Positions 9,652 to 18,954 of a stretch of DNA of 64,000 nt are shown in pieces. Origin of the DNA: Phycisphaerales bacterium UBA1845 (GTDB lineage Bacteria > Planctomycetota > Phycisphaerae > UBA1845); NCBI GenBank assembly GCA_002338715.1, contig DDIR01000047.1, forward strand, positions 6,192-70,191, read 5' to 3'. The notes under the pieces were generated by a model, which had not been told where the DNA came from, did no database searches, and saw only the letters and a program-made list of their open reading frames with translations. The translations under genes were made by a program, and so were the position numbers. Within the stretch, counting starts at the first letter, position 1. Each line of letters starts with the position of its first letter.

Positions 9652-10815
9652 CTACGGGGTTGAACCGCTGGCGGCGGCTGTCGTGTTCTCTTCAGTCAGC
9701 CCCACGTTTTCAGATTCGATGATTTTCTTCAATTCAATCGCGGGAGCGAAACTCGGATCCAATTGCAGAAGTTCGTTGAGCACGTTGAGCGCCTTGTCGT
9801 CGCGCGAGACCAGGCGGTTAAGCCTCGCCTCTTCGTAGAGCAGTTCGGGCGAGACCTTCAACTGCGGATTCGTCTTTGACCTTTCGATCATCAAGACGGC
9901 TTGGTGATAGGCCACGACGCGTTCAAGGTCGGCTTTGTCCTGCCAAATCTGCGCCAGTTGCACAACATAGTCAGCGCGCTCGGGATACAACGCGGCCAAG
10001 TGCGTGATGCACCTCAATCGAAGTTCATAATGGTTCTGCAAGTCGATCAGTAGGGTTTTCTTTTCTGGATTGCGGCCAAATTCCTCTTCCGACATTTTGA
10101 CCGCCGCTTCGGCTGCCCGTTCGGCGTCTTCATATTTCTTGTCCATCAGGAGGGCTTCAGCCAACGTCGCCTGATAGGAAGATTCGCCCTTTTTGTCGAG
10201 GCGAATGGCATTTTGGGCCTGTTCGACCGCCGACTCGGAGTTGCTCAATTTGAGTTCGGCCCGCGCGAGACCAATGACCGGTTCGGCTTCATTTTCCGCG
10301 AGTGCAATTGCCTGGCGGTACTTCGACACCGCGTGCTTCGGGAAGCTGCTGATATACAGGTCGCCAAGAATCTTGTACGCACGCCAGTCGTTTTGACCGG
10401 CCGGGTCGCTGACGTACTCTTCGATCATCGGAAGCGCCGAGCGTGGGCGACCCGCGAGAATGTTCAGCCGACCTTTGACATAACCAGCCGTCTTGTTCAA
10501 CGGATCGATTTCCAGAATCTTATCGACGATCGCCATCGTTTCGATGTAGTCGGCTCGCTCTTCCTGCACTTCATCGGGATTGCGTTCTGACTCTTCCAAA
10601 TCAGTAACAACCTCGAGCGCCTTGTTGAGCGCCTCATCGGGGGACATACCGGCGTAGGTTCCCGCTCCCTGAGGACGCGAAGGCGGCGTCGGATCGTCGA
10701 ACTGCGCCAGAGCGCCGCCGGGCCCCATCAGCAAGCAAGCACCCGCCAGGCACAATGCGGACGTGTGAACGCCGAAGTTGGTGATGACTTGTCGTAGAAG
10801 ATCAGTGGGCCGCAT
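9652..10815 (-). CDS. Exported tetratricopeptide-repeat protein
   Basis: A 387-residue protein with a signal peptide (about residues 1-42, ending GGALAQ) followed by TPR-like helical pairs through most of its length, for example KYEDAERAAEAAVKMSEE and the closing ALNVLNELLQLDP. The start is ATG 10815, preceded by AAGGAGG; the frame continues upstream to 11061, but that stretch overlaps the strong ribosome site. TPR arrays are protein-binding scaffolds; no partner is evident. It is the last gene of the co-oriented flagellar block, 169 bases after fliS, so it could be co-transcribed without being flagellar. Confidence 0.8.
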   Translation of the reverse strand: MRPTDLLRQVITNFGVHTSALCLAGACLLMGPGGALAQFDDPTPPSRPQGAGTYAGMSPDEALNKALEVVTDLEESERNPDEVQEERADYIETMAIVDKILEIDPLNKTAGYVKGRLNILAGRPRSALPMIEEYVSDPAGQNDWRAYKILGDLYISSFPKHAVSKYRQAIALAENEAEPVIGLARAELKLSNSESAVEQAQNAIRLDKKGESSYQATLAEALLMDKKYEDAERAAEAAVKMSEEEFGRNPEKKTLLIDLQNHYELRLRCITHLAALYPERADYVVQLAQIWQDKADLERVVAYHQAVLMIERSKTNPQLKVSPELLYEEARLNRLVSRDDKALNVLNELLQLDPSFAPAIELKKIIESENVGLTEENTTAAASGSTP

Positions 10816-10984
10816 CTGGGGGTCCTCCTTGACCATTGGTACGTCTCGCGAACGCAAAAGATCGGCAGGGTTGCGATTTTCCTGCCCGGTGGCGGACCGA
10901 ATGGGCCGCTCAACGCGAAAGTATGCAGCAATCAGAACTTGAAGTCCATCCGGATTCTGAAGCCCCGTATGGGCGGCGATGCGA

Positions 10985-11440
10985 TTATCCTTCGATGGAC
11001 AATGCCCCGCCAGTCGGTCCTGCCGGGCCCTGAACCGACAAATCGACAACTTGGGTGGCATCCAACTTGAGCACCTTGTCCATCAACATGACCCAGGTCT
11101 GGCGCTCATACTCCAGCACCCGAAGGGCCTCGTCCACTTCCTCTACGGTATGTTTGCAGCAGGCGTCGACAAGCTTGCGATACGCATACATGTAGAGTCC
11201 GGACATCCGCTCGCAGAGTTCCTTGTCCACATCGAAATTCAGCCCCTGCTGCATCTCAAGGACGATCTTCTGCGCGCGGGACAGGCGTTCAAAGGCCAAC
11301 TCGAAGTCTTTGGACTCGATGGCGGCACGCCCCTGCCGCGCAAAACGAATCGCGCCGTCGTAGAGCATCAGTTGAAGTTGCTCTGGTGACGCGGTCATCA
11401 CGGCATCGCGCAAGTAAGATTGGTCCGGAATCCCTGCCAT
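10985..11440 (-). CDS. fliS: Flagellar export chaperone FliS
   Basis: A 151-residue helical protein. FliS binds the C-terminal helices of newly made flagellin in the cytosol, stops premature polymerisation and delivers it to the export gate. Family landmarks are the start YLRDAVMTASPEQLQLMLYDGAIRFAR, the FERLSRAQKIVLEMQQGLN helix and a YAYRKLVDA stretch. It follows fliD by 138 bases in the same direction, the usual fliD-fliS order. The C-terminal 20 residues (Gly/Pro-rich) extend past the helical bundle. No clear Shine-Dalgarno site is seen before ATG 11440. Confidence 0.93.
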   Translation of the reverse strand: MAGIPDQSYLRDAVMTASPEQLQLMLYDGAIRFARQGRAAIESKDFELAFERLSRAQKIVLEMQQGLNFDVDKELCERMSGLYMYAYRKLVDACCKHTVEEVDEALRVLEYERQTWVMLMDKVLKLDATQVVDLSVQGPAGPTGGALSIEG

Positions 11441-11578
11441 AATACTGATAGTATCGGCCTATTGCGCTGGTGTGTTCATTTTGGAGGGCCGCCCCACAGC
11501 GCAATCTTCGCAGGATGCGGTTCGGCGGTACGGCTGTTCGGTCTGACTGAACCTCTCGGACCATCCATTCGCCGGTGT

Positions 11579-14500
11579 CTAACTGCTCGCCAGCTGCGCC
11601 AATTGCGACAGTGACGACTGCTGTCCCTGCAACCCGGAAATGACCGATTCGAGATTGGCGAATTGACGCTCAAGTTGGGCACGGCGGCGTTCGAGCTGAT
11701 CGTCGATTCGGGTGATGCGGTCGTTGATGTCTTCTTCCTGATCGCTCAGCGTGTTATTGCGGCGTGCCAGCAATCCATCCGAATCTGAGGAAAGCTCATC
11801 AAGTGCGTTGTCGATTACCGCGCCGACACCGACTTCAGCCGCGGTGAACAATTGCTCGACAGCTGCGGGATCTTCGGCGTACTTGTCGCGGAATTTCTCT
11901 TCATCGAACGTCAACCGCGCACCATTTCCAAAGGTAATGCCAACAGATGCAAGTGAGTTCGTCCCGGGAGGCGCACCTTCAAATCGACCAATCACAATTC
12001 GCGACAACCGTGACTGGATTTGCGAAATCGCCGAATCACCGAGGAGAATACCGCGTTCCTCCGTTTCAGGGTCGAACGATGTGAGTTCATCGGTACGGTC
12101 CATGACTGCGTTGTAGTTTGTGACGAAACCGTCCAGGTCTTCGACGATGCTCTCGATGTCGCGGCTGATCGCGAGCGAAATCGGCTCGTCAGACGCCCGA
12201 TGCAGGTCAATGTCAACGCCTGGCAGCACGCCCGAGACGTTGTTTGATGAACTGGCCACCACGAGCGGACTGGTCGCACCTTCACCACCGATGAGCATCA
12301 CGGCGTCCTGTGCCGCAACCAGCGTGTTTAATTTTAATCCGGTATCGCCGGCATCGACGATCAGTTCGCCTTGCGTTCCCGTCACACCCGAGTTGAGCGA
12401 CAACCGAAATGGCGTCGCCGAGGCACCGTCGTTGATGACGCTGGCATTGAGATCCGGAGACGCCTTCGAAAGTTTGGATGCAATGTCGCGCAGCGTATCG
12501 TCGGCTTCGATGTCGATGTGGATTTCAAACGTTCCGTCGATGGTCGGTTGGCCAGTTTTCGACTCGCCGGCGATCCGCAAATCCTTGGCCGTCGTCCCGC
12601 CATTTCGATCGGTGATGGTGAGCTTATTCGCACCGCCGCTGGTGTCGGTGATGGCGATACCGTCACCGGTCGCGTTGATCGCCGCAGAGATTCCCCGCGG
12701 GTTGCCGGCTTCGTTGATGGCGTCGATGACGTGCTGAAGCGTCCTATCGCTGGAATCGATGTCGACAGCGAATATTTGACCAGTCGTTGTCTGGAATTCG
12801 ATGGACCCGGGTCGCACACCACGCCCAAAGTTTAAGTCTTCGAGTTTGGTCCGCTCGGAGATGTACTGAAGTTGCAGGTTGTCGCCGTCGACGGTTTCTT
12901 CAAATGATCCGGCAATACCGAGTTGGTTGGCCAACGTTCCAGTGACGTCGCTGATCTGCAGCGTCGTGGTTGGCGTATCGGTGGAAACATCGACGAGGGC
13001 AATACCATTACCGGCTGCGTTGAGCGATGCCTCGATTCCCGGCACACCGTTGTTGATCCGCGAGATGATGTCCTGAACCGTTTGAACGCCGGTAAAATCA
13101 ATGGTTACGGGGGCGGCGCCATCGCGCGTGGCGAACGAGACTTCGTTGACGTCGCCAAACTCGATTCCATTGCCGCCGTTGAGCGATCGCAGCAGAACGG
13201 TGTTCAGCCCCGCCAGCAAATCGCGGGAAATCGCCGGGACGCCTGGCTCGTCGAAAACGCCTTCAATACCAAGGTCTGCCGCAGTCTGAGATACGTTGCC
13301 AGCCTCGTCAGCCAGCGCCGTGATCACGAGCGGATCGGCGCCGATTCCCGTGTCGCGTACGACAATGCCATTACCGCTAAGCGACGCCACAACCGAGCCA
13401 TCGTTGCCCACGGCATAATTGATCGCCCGCAATACGTCTCCGACACTTTCGATACGATGAATACCGTTTCCAATGAACGTGCTCGAAAGCGTACTCTGCG
13501 CGATGCCCAGGTCGCGTGCAGCGAATCCGGTCACGTCTTCGATGACCAGTTCCTGCTCGTTGTCTTCTGAGATTTCATTTGTATCGGTGATGCTGAGACT
13601 ACCAACGCCGCCGATACCAATACCGCTCGACAATTCCACACCCAGATTGTCGCCACTATCGTCGGCCGCGTTGTTGATCCGCTCGATGATTTCGCCGACC
13701 GTTTGCGCCCCGGTTAAATCCACCGTTCCCGTCTTCCCAAGCCGGTTGGTGATTCTGATTTCTCCCAGCCGCACACCGTTTCCGCTATTGAGCACTTCGA
13801 CCCGGGTCGTATCTTTGATCAGACCCGACATCGAAACGTTGAACGTTGTTCCATTCGCCGACGAGATACTGAATTCCTCGTCAGCATTGTGGCGCACGCC
13901 ATTGCCATCATTGAGCAGATGGAGTTGCGTTGAATCGGCGAGGTAGTGAATGTCTGTCCCGCTGATGACACCGCTGGTCGCAGGACCATCGAGCCCCAAA
14001 TCAACGGATGCGAATCCACCGTTAAGGTCCACGACGCGAAGCGTACCTGTTCCGCCGCTCTTGTCCTCGAGAATGATTCGATTTCCGTCGACACGGGCTT
14101 CAACGGCGATCGCCCCTTCGGTGTTAATCTCGCTCAACACGTCGTCGATCGTTACCGTCGCGGTCAGATTGATTTCTGCAGAGTTCCCCGCGCCATCGGT
14201 GATCTCAATGATTCCGCGCCGAACGCCTTCCCCGCCGTTAAGGTCACCCAGCTTGGTCGGCTTGGCGAGTTTCCCTTCGCCAATTTCGATGACGAGTTCG
14301 CCGGCGCCGACGGGCGTTTTGTCCGGGTCGGCATATCCTCCGCTGATCATCTGATGCGATGTCACGAGTGACTTAACGACGAGGTCAATCACGCCTGGCG
14401 AGGCACCTGCCGACGCGATGGCCGTCAGAACGTCCTCATTGCTGCTGTTGGCTTGGAACTGGTTGAAGAACGTCGGATTGTTGATTCCGGAAACGGAACT

Positions 14501-14677
14501 CTGCAATCCGATGAGCCGCGCGTTCAATTCAAGGAAAGCTGTTCGCTGTGCCTGAATCTCTTCGAGTTGAGTGGTCAGGAGTTCTCGCGGGCGGGCCTGA
14601 CTCGCCAGCAGCGATTCGATGATCTGACTTGTTGGAAGTCCGGAAGCAAGGCCGATTCCGCTACTAATACTGCTCAT
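11579..14677 (-). CDS. fliD: Flagellar filament cap FliD (HAP2), greatly enlarged
   Basis: A 1032-residue protein; most FliDs are 450-700. The ATG at 14677 has GGGGAGAT upstream; the open frame starts at 14722. The FliD N-terminal domain (GIGLASGLPTSQIIESLL, then coiled helix to about 75) and C-terminal domain (about 790-1032, ending in a long coiled coil rich in Arg, Gln and Leu) are intact. Between them lie about five tandem units of roughly 110 residues, each with LNGGNGVRxGxIxIT, a TVxDIIxxIN turn, and GxGIxIxDxSG...LGIxG. These match the Flagellin_IN pattern. The cap sits at the filament tip and helps flagellin fold; the units would form an enlarged outer region. Confidence 0.92.
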   Translation of the reverse strand: MSSISSGIGLASGLPTSQIIESLLASQARPRELLTTQLEEIQAQRTAFLELNARLIGLQSSVSGINNPTFFNQFQANSSNEDVLTAIASAGASPGVIDLVVKSLVTSHQMISGGYADPDKTPVGAGELVIEIGEGKLAKPTKLGDLNGGEGVRRGIIEITDGAGNSAEINLTATVTIDDVLSEINTEGAIAVEARVDGNRIILEDKSGGTGTLRVVDLNGGFASVDLGLDGPATSGVISGTDIHYLADSTQLHLLNDGNGVRHNADEEFSISSANGTTFNVSMSGLIKDTTRVEVLNSGNGVRLGEIRITNRLGKTGTVDLTGAQTVGEIIERINNAADDSGDNLGVELSSGIGIGGVGSLSITDTNEISEDNEQELVIEDVTGFAARDLGIAQSTLSSTFIGNGIHRIESVGDVLRAINYAVGNDGSVVASLSGNGIVVRDTGIGADPLVITALADEAGNVSQTAADLGIEGVFDEPGVPAISRDLLAGLNTVLLRSLNGGNGIEFGDVNEVSFATRDGAAPVTIDFTGVQTVQDIISRINNGVPGIEASLNAAGNGIALVDVSTDTPTTTLQISDVTGTLANQLGIAGSFEETVDGDNLQLQYISERTKLEDLNFGRGVRPGSIEFQTTTGQIFAVDIDSSDRTLQHVIDAINEAGNPRGISAAINATGDGIAITDTSGGANKLTITDRNGGTTAKDLRIAGESKTGQPTIDGTFEIHIDIEADDTLRDIASKLSKASPDLNASVINDGASATPFRLSLNSGVTGTQGELIVDAGDTGLKLNTLVAAQDAVMLIGGEGATSPLVVASSSNNVSGVLPGVDIDLHRASDEPISLAISRDIESIVEDLDGFVTNYNAVMDRTDELTSFDPETEERGILLGDSAISQIQSRLSRIVIGRFEGAPPGTNSLASVGITFGNGARLTFDEEKFRDKYAEDPAAVEQLFTAAEVGVGAVIDNALDELSSDSDGLLARRNNTLSDQEEDINDRITRIDDQLERRRAQLERQFANLESVISGLQGQQSSLSQLAQLASS

Positions 14678-14747
14678 CTGACTGATCTCCCCATCGAAAA
14701 TCGAAATCTGCGACGAGACCACGGCGCGTGCAGAAGGTCCATATTAA

Positions 14748-14755
14748 TTATCGGC
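14748..14755 (-). promoter_or_regulatory. Possible sigma-28 -10 element before fliD
   Basis: The minus strand reads GCCGATAA, identical to the -10 consensus for flagellar sigma-28, about 70 bases before the fliD start. No matching -35 (TAAA-like) box is found at the usual distance, so this may be chance. Confidence 0.22.
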
Positions 14756-14795
14756 ACTGTCGACCAGCGCACTGGACGGGGAGGCTTGATGGGGG

Positions 14796-14833
14796 AAAAA
14801 AGTACACCGCAAACCAACGGTCTGCGGTGTACT
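14796..14833 (-). terminator. Rho-independent terminator after the first flagellin gene
   Basis: A perfect 11-bp stem (AGTACACCGCA at 14801-14811 with its complement at 14823-14833), followed on the minus strand by six Ts. It lies about 90 bases past the flagellin stop and separates that transcript from fliD. Confidence 0.9.
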
Positions 14834-14925
14834 CAAGGCTTGTAGGAATCCATTCCCAAAGACGGGATGACGACGCTGTCGTCCCCTTTTTTAGGCGGCC
14901 GAGGCGATCCTTCGCTCCCGATCCG

Positions 14926-16347
14926 CTATCCCAGAAGTCCCAAGACGGCTTGCGGCAGCGCGTTTGAGATCTGGAGTGTATTCTGCGTGCTCTGGAAGAG
15001 AATCTGGGCACGCGTCAATGCCGAAACTTCGGTCGCGATGTCGGCGTCGCGAATGATCGACTCGGACGCACTGACGTTTTCCAATGCGATCTGCTGACTG
15101 TTGATGTTGGTTTCGATCTGGTTCTTCTGAAGGCTTCCAAGTCGTCCACGCGCCGTCGCCACCTGGTTGATCGCCTCGCTCACGATGTTTTGAGCAGCCA
15201 CGAAATGCTTGCCTTTTATCTCGTTGGCCCCACCGCTCTTGAGACTGTTCAGGAAACCGATGACGCTATTGCCCAATGCGCCGGAAGAAGTCGAGTTGAT
15301 TCCCACGCTGACCTGGGCGGCGGGCGTCACGGATGGTCCAAGCTGGAACGTGGACCCACCACCGGTCACGTCGAAGCTCGTACTCGTTGCCGACTGAGCG
15401 AATGCCTGCGACAGGTAGAATCGCCCGTCCAGACCGTTGGTTCGAATATCAACGCGAAGCCCGCGGGCGTCGGCGACCTGACCGTTCACCAGCACGGTTG
15501 GATCGACACCTTTGTCCTCGACCGCAGCCGCTCCGGCGGTGTAGTTCGAATCGCCCATGAACGTACCACTGAGCGTCTTAACCTTGACGAGCGATTCGCT
15601 GCCAAACGTGTTGCTGTTGATCGTGAGCACGTTGCCACTCACCGTGGCGGACAGACCCGTCGTATCGGTGACGGCATTGATGCTCGTCTGAATTTGGGCG
15701 ATGGTCGTTCCGGACGCGAAGGACAGAATTTCGGTTCCCTGAATTCCAGTGATTTCGATCGCAGCCGCACCCGTGGCCGACGCAGTGATCTGTTGGGTCG
15801 CAGCCTCGGCCGACGCAGTCACCTGCACAACGACGTTGCGAACATTGCCTTCCGGAACGCGTGCACTGAACACCGAAACGGATTCCAGGTTGGTCGTGTT
15901 CACACCGGAGACCGTGTACCCGAGGCTGCCGTCGAGCAGTTTCTTTGAGCCAAACGAAGTGGTGTTGGCGATGCGGTCGATGCTCGCGATCAGCGAATCG
16001 ATTTCCAGCTGGTTGGCTTCGATCTCTTCGGGAGACAACGCACCGTCGTTCGCCGAGCTGACGAGCAACGCCCGAAGATCGAGCAACAAGCTCGACGTTT
16101 CGTTAATCGCGCCTTCCGCAGTCGACACCACATTGATCGCCCGTTGCGAGTTGTCGATCGCCTGATCAATGGCTTTGATTTCGCTGCGAAGGATTTCCGA
16201 TGCGATCAGCCCAGCCGGATCGTCCTTGCCGCGGTTGATCCGAAGTCCGGTTGCCAATCGTTCCAGCCGAGTTTGCAGATCATTGGTATTGTTCCGCAAA
16301 CGCCCCTGGGCGATCATTGAAGGTATGTTGGTATTGATGCGCGTCAT
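14926..16347 (-). CDS. fliC: Flagellin (filament protein), copy A
   Basis: A 473-residue flagellin starting MTRINTNIPSM at ATG 16347 with GGAGG upstream. The conserved D0/D1 N-terminal region (about 1-140: LERLATGLRINRGKDDPAGL, ISTAEGA-like helix) and C-terminal region (about 385-473, ending QAVLGLLG) build the filament core and the FliS and export contacts. The central 200 residues carry an insert with a Flagellin_IN-like unit (GTEILSFASGTTIAQIQTSIN) that would face outwards. A paralogue lies directly upstream with the same design but diverged sequence; each has its own terminator. Confidence 0.95.
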   Translation of the reverse strand: MTRINTNIPSMIAQGRLRNNTNDLQTRLERLATGLRINRGKDDPAGLIASEILRSEIKAIDQAIDNSQRAINVVSTAEGAINETSSLLLDLRALLVSSANDGALSPEEIEANQLEIDSLIASIDRIANTTSFGSKKLLDGSLGYTVSGVNTTNLESVSVFSARVPEGNVRNVVVQVTASAEAATQQITASATGAAAIEITGIQGTEILSFASGTTIAQIQTSINAVTDTTGLSATVSGNVLTINSNTFGSESLVKVKTLSGTFMGDSNYTAGAAAVEDKGVDPTVLVNGQVADARGLRVDIRTNGLDGRFYLSQAFAQSATSTSFDVTGGGSTFQLGPSVTPAAQVSVGINSTSSGALGNSVIGFLNSLKSGGANEIKGKHFVAAQNIVSEAINQVATARGRLGSLQKNQIETNINSQQIALENVSASESIIRDADIATEVSALTRAQILFQSTQNTLQISNALPQAVLGLLG

Positions 16348-16501
16348 TGACATCCTCCGTGATGCTGACAACCCGCCGGTTGCCATGTCGTCACGCCACC
16401 GTGCGCGACTCTAAATTTTGAACACGGCGACAATCATTCGCCGTTGCATCGAACCTTTTTTGACAATCAGGAATTGAGGGTTCGGACAACAAATCCAATC
16501 C

Positions 16502-16516
16502 TCAATTTTTGTGCCA
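16502..16516 (-). promoter_or_regulatory. Sigma-54-like promoter element before flagellin copy A
   Basis: The minus strand reads TGGCAC-N5-TTGA, matching the -24/-12 form TGGCAC-N5-TTGC except for the last base, with the correct 10-base spacing between GG and G. It lies about 155 bases before the flagellin start in the 321-base space between the two flagellin genes. Sigma-54 control of flagellins is known in several phyla; use here is inference. Confidence 0.3.
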
Positions 16517-16597
16517 CACCGCTTCGTCGTCCCGAAGAGACCGACCCTTTAGATAAATCCTGCATACTCAAAAGCTTGTCCGCTTATGGGACCCATG

Positions 16598-16633
16598 AAA
16601 AAACCGCCTGAACGCGATCGTGCGTCCAGGCGG
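16598..16633 (-). terminator. Rho-independent terminator after the second flagellin gene
   Basis: The stem CCGCCTG (16604-16610) pairs with CAGGCGG (16627-16633), with further pairing inside the loop, and six Ts follow on the minus strand. It begins 36 bases after the flagellin stop. The remaining space up to 16348 holds only the sigma-54-like site and no gene. Confidence 0.88.
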
Positions 16634-16668
16634 TGAATGCTGTCGAATCCGGCGGCCCGATAAACCCC

Positions 16669-18084
16669 TTATTGCAGGAGCGCCAGAACACTTTGCGGCT
16701 GAGCGTTGGCCAGCTGTAAAGTGGAAGTAGCCGAGTTCACGAGAATCTGGGCCCGCGTCAATGCGCTGGTCGCTTCGGCGAAATCGGTGTCGCGAATCGC
16801 ACTTTCAGCCGCAGCCGTATTTTCCAGTGTGACCAGAAGCGAGTTGATCGCCGTGTTCAGCGTGTTCTTCTGGAATCCACCGATCCGGCCACGAAGCGTC
16901 GAGACCTGTTCTTGTGCAGCGCGAACCACACGCTGAGCGGACGCAAAGTTCTTGCTCTTCAAATCGTTCGTGGACCCGCTCTGCAGTGTCGTCAGAAATC
17001 CGCTGACACGATCGCCCAGAGATCCAGTCGAAACGGACTGCAGCCCGATCGTCTCAATACCAACGAGACTGACTTCAGGTGCAATTGCAAATCGAGCCCC
17101 GCCACCGGTAATGTCAAACGATGTACTCGCACCGGATGTTGAAGCAAACGTTGCATCCAGTGCAATCTTCGCCGACAACGATCCCGTATTGACTGATGCT
17201 TCGAGACCCTTGACGTTGGCGGCTGACCCGTTGATCGTGATCGTTCCGTCGACACCGGCGCTGTTGTTGCCGCTGAGTGATAGTGAACCCGACAACACTT
17301 CAACCGAGACGAGGGCGTCTGAACCGTAGTCGGTACTGGTGAAGAACAGATTTCCACCGCTGGTGACCGCTGACACGCCCGTGAGTTGCGTGCTCGTATT
17401 GATCGCGGTGGCGATGCTGGCCAACGTCGTGCCCGATGCGAAGCTGAAGTTCTCGGTCCCATAACTTCCGCCGACTTCGATCGTCGTGACAGCCGACAAC
17501 GCGCCACCTGCACCACCGCCGACAGCGCTGATCGAGGCAAACTTCGAGGCTGTAACGACGTCAATTGCGACCTGCCGCGACGCGCCTTCCGGTACCTTTA
17601 CCGAGTTGATCTGGGCATTCGAAACGGCGCTGCCTGCGATACCTGAAGTCGTGAATTCGAAACCGCCACCGAGTAGCTTGGAGCCGTTAAAGGATGCCGT
17701 GTTGGAAATACGGTCGATCGACGAGAGAATGGCGTCGATCTGCACCTGGTTTGCCTGCACTTCGGCATCGCTCAGGCCGGCTTCGTTGGCACTTCGGTCG
17801 ACCAGATCCTCGAGGTCCAGGAGAAGGCGATTCACCTCCTGCAAAGCCCCTTCCGCAATCGACAGCACGTTGTCTGCCCGCCTGGCGTTGTCGATGGCAG
17901 CTGAAATGGCAACCTTCTCAGATCGCAATGACTCAGATCCAATCAAACCGGCTGGATCATCCGCCCCGCTGTTAATCCGCAGACCTGTACTCAACCGCGT
18001 CAGCGATTCATTGAGTGCTTTGTTCTGCCCTCCGAGGACGCGTTGAGCAATCAGCGACTGGACATTGGTGACGATTCGACTCAT
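16669..18084 (-). CDS. fliC: Flagellin (filament protein), copy B
   Basis: A 471-residue flagellin from ATG 18084 (MSRIVTNVQSLIAQRVL), preceded by GGAGAG. N-terminal (LTRLSTGLRINSGADDPAGLI) and C-terminal (about 385-471, ending QPQSVLALLQ) core regions are conserved. The central insert again contains a Flagellin_IN-like unit (GTENFSFASGTTLASIATAIN), aligned in place with that of copy A but clearly diverged. Two distinct flagellins in tandem suggest a composite filament or alternate expression. The frame is open to 18135, but the extra codons precede the ribosome site. Confidence 0.95.
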   Translation of the reverse strand: MSRIVTNVQSLIAQRVLGGQNKALNESLTRLSTGLRINSGADDPAGLIGSESLRSEKVAISAAIDNARRADNVLSIAEGALQEVNRLLLDLEDLVDRSANEAGLSDAEVQANQVQIDAILSSIDRISNTASFNGSKLLGGGFEFTTSGIAGSAVSNAQINSVKVPEGASRQVAIDVVTASKFASISAVGGGAGGALSAVTTIEVGGSYGTENFSFASGTTLASIATAINTSTQLTGVSAVTSGGNLFFTSTDYGSDALVSVEVLSGSLSLSGNNSAGVDGTITINGSAANVKGLEASVNTGSLSAKIALDATFASTSGASTSFDITGGGARFAIAPEVSLVGIETIGLQSVSTGSLGDRVSGFLTTLQSGSTNDLKSKNFASAQRVVRAAQEQVSTLRGRIGGFQKNTLNTAINSLLVTLENTAAAESAIRDTDFAEATSALTRAQILVNSATSTLQLANAQPQSVLALLQ

Positions 18085-18954
18085 CTTGGCTCTCCAAGCG
18101 GCCTCCGACCTTGCGGAGACCAAACTGCCTGACAATGCTTTTGCTGCGTCTTCATCCTGACGCCCGCTTTTCGCGACGCACGTCCGAATCCGCAGTCAGG
18201 TGTGGTTTCGACCGGTACGCAATTCACGCATCGACTTGCCAATAACGCCCCTTTAGGTGATTTGTCGGACCTTGAATTGATCAATTCATTCGGACCTTGT
18301 ATGCGGACGCGACGGTTCACTGCGAGTGCAAGATGCCAAGTCCCAACTCTTTTTATGCCTTGTTTTATTGGCCCAATCCTCCATGCGTCCCAAAACAAAC
18401 GGCCAGAAATAAAATTGATTTTGTTCACCAAACGGGAGATCTGCGCTGGGTCGGCAGAGAGTGAACACGTTTGTATAAAGATCTCGCCCCATACTTGGAC
18501 TTCAGATACCGTGGTCACAATGTTCGATCATCTGCCCCTCAAAACTGCCGCGTGTAAATGGATAACAACAGACGTGCAGTTATCCTGCGATCGCTGTTGC
18601 GCGCACGATTGTCGCAGCGCGCGCTGCAATCGCATGACGACTGGTCACGTTGCGCGGCTTGCATCATTTGCGATTGCGATTTGAAGCAAACCGGATTTCA
18701 ATGCGAAACGCCGCACGCCATTCCGCGTCTAACAGATGACACAAGCCCTAGAACCAGACTGTACACCCTTCAAATTGACGACGGTCCGGCAATTCCACAT
18801 CCGATACAACGCAATATCCGACGCCTGGAGGGGTATCTGGACGGCTTGACCATCGCAAACTGTCCCGCTAGCTTGCCCCTTCAAGATTGCGAGGAAATGG
18901 AAAGAATCTGCGGACTGACAGCGGTCCGACAACCAAGGACCGACAAGACGCCCC
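18085..18954. other. 870-base intergenic region without a convincing gene
   Basis: It separates the minus-strand flagellin block from plus-strand cysD and must hold promoters for both. Open frames here (for example 18202-18684 and 18558-18998) lack signal, domain or ribosome-site support and overlap each other. The 18280-18500 part is AT-richer than its surroundings. A TTGGCA-N6-TGCG stretch on the minus strand near 18218-18233 resembles a sigma-54 site, but its spacing is one base short. No riboswitch was recognised before cysD. Confidence 0.6.

Noticed and set aside
18218..18233. TTGGCA-N6-TGCG on the minus strand as a sigma-54 promoter for flagellin B
   Set aside because: The distance between the GG and GC elements is one base short, which normally abolishes recognition.
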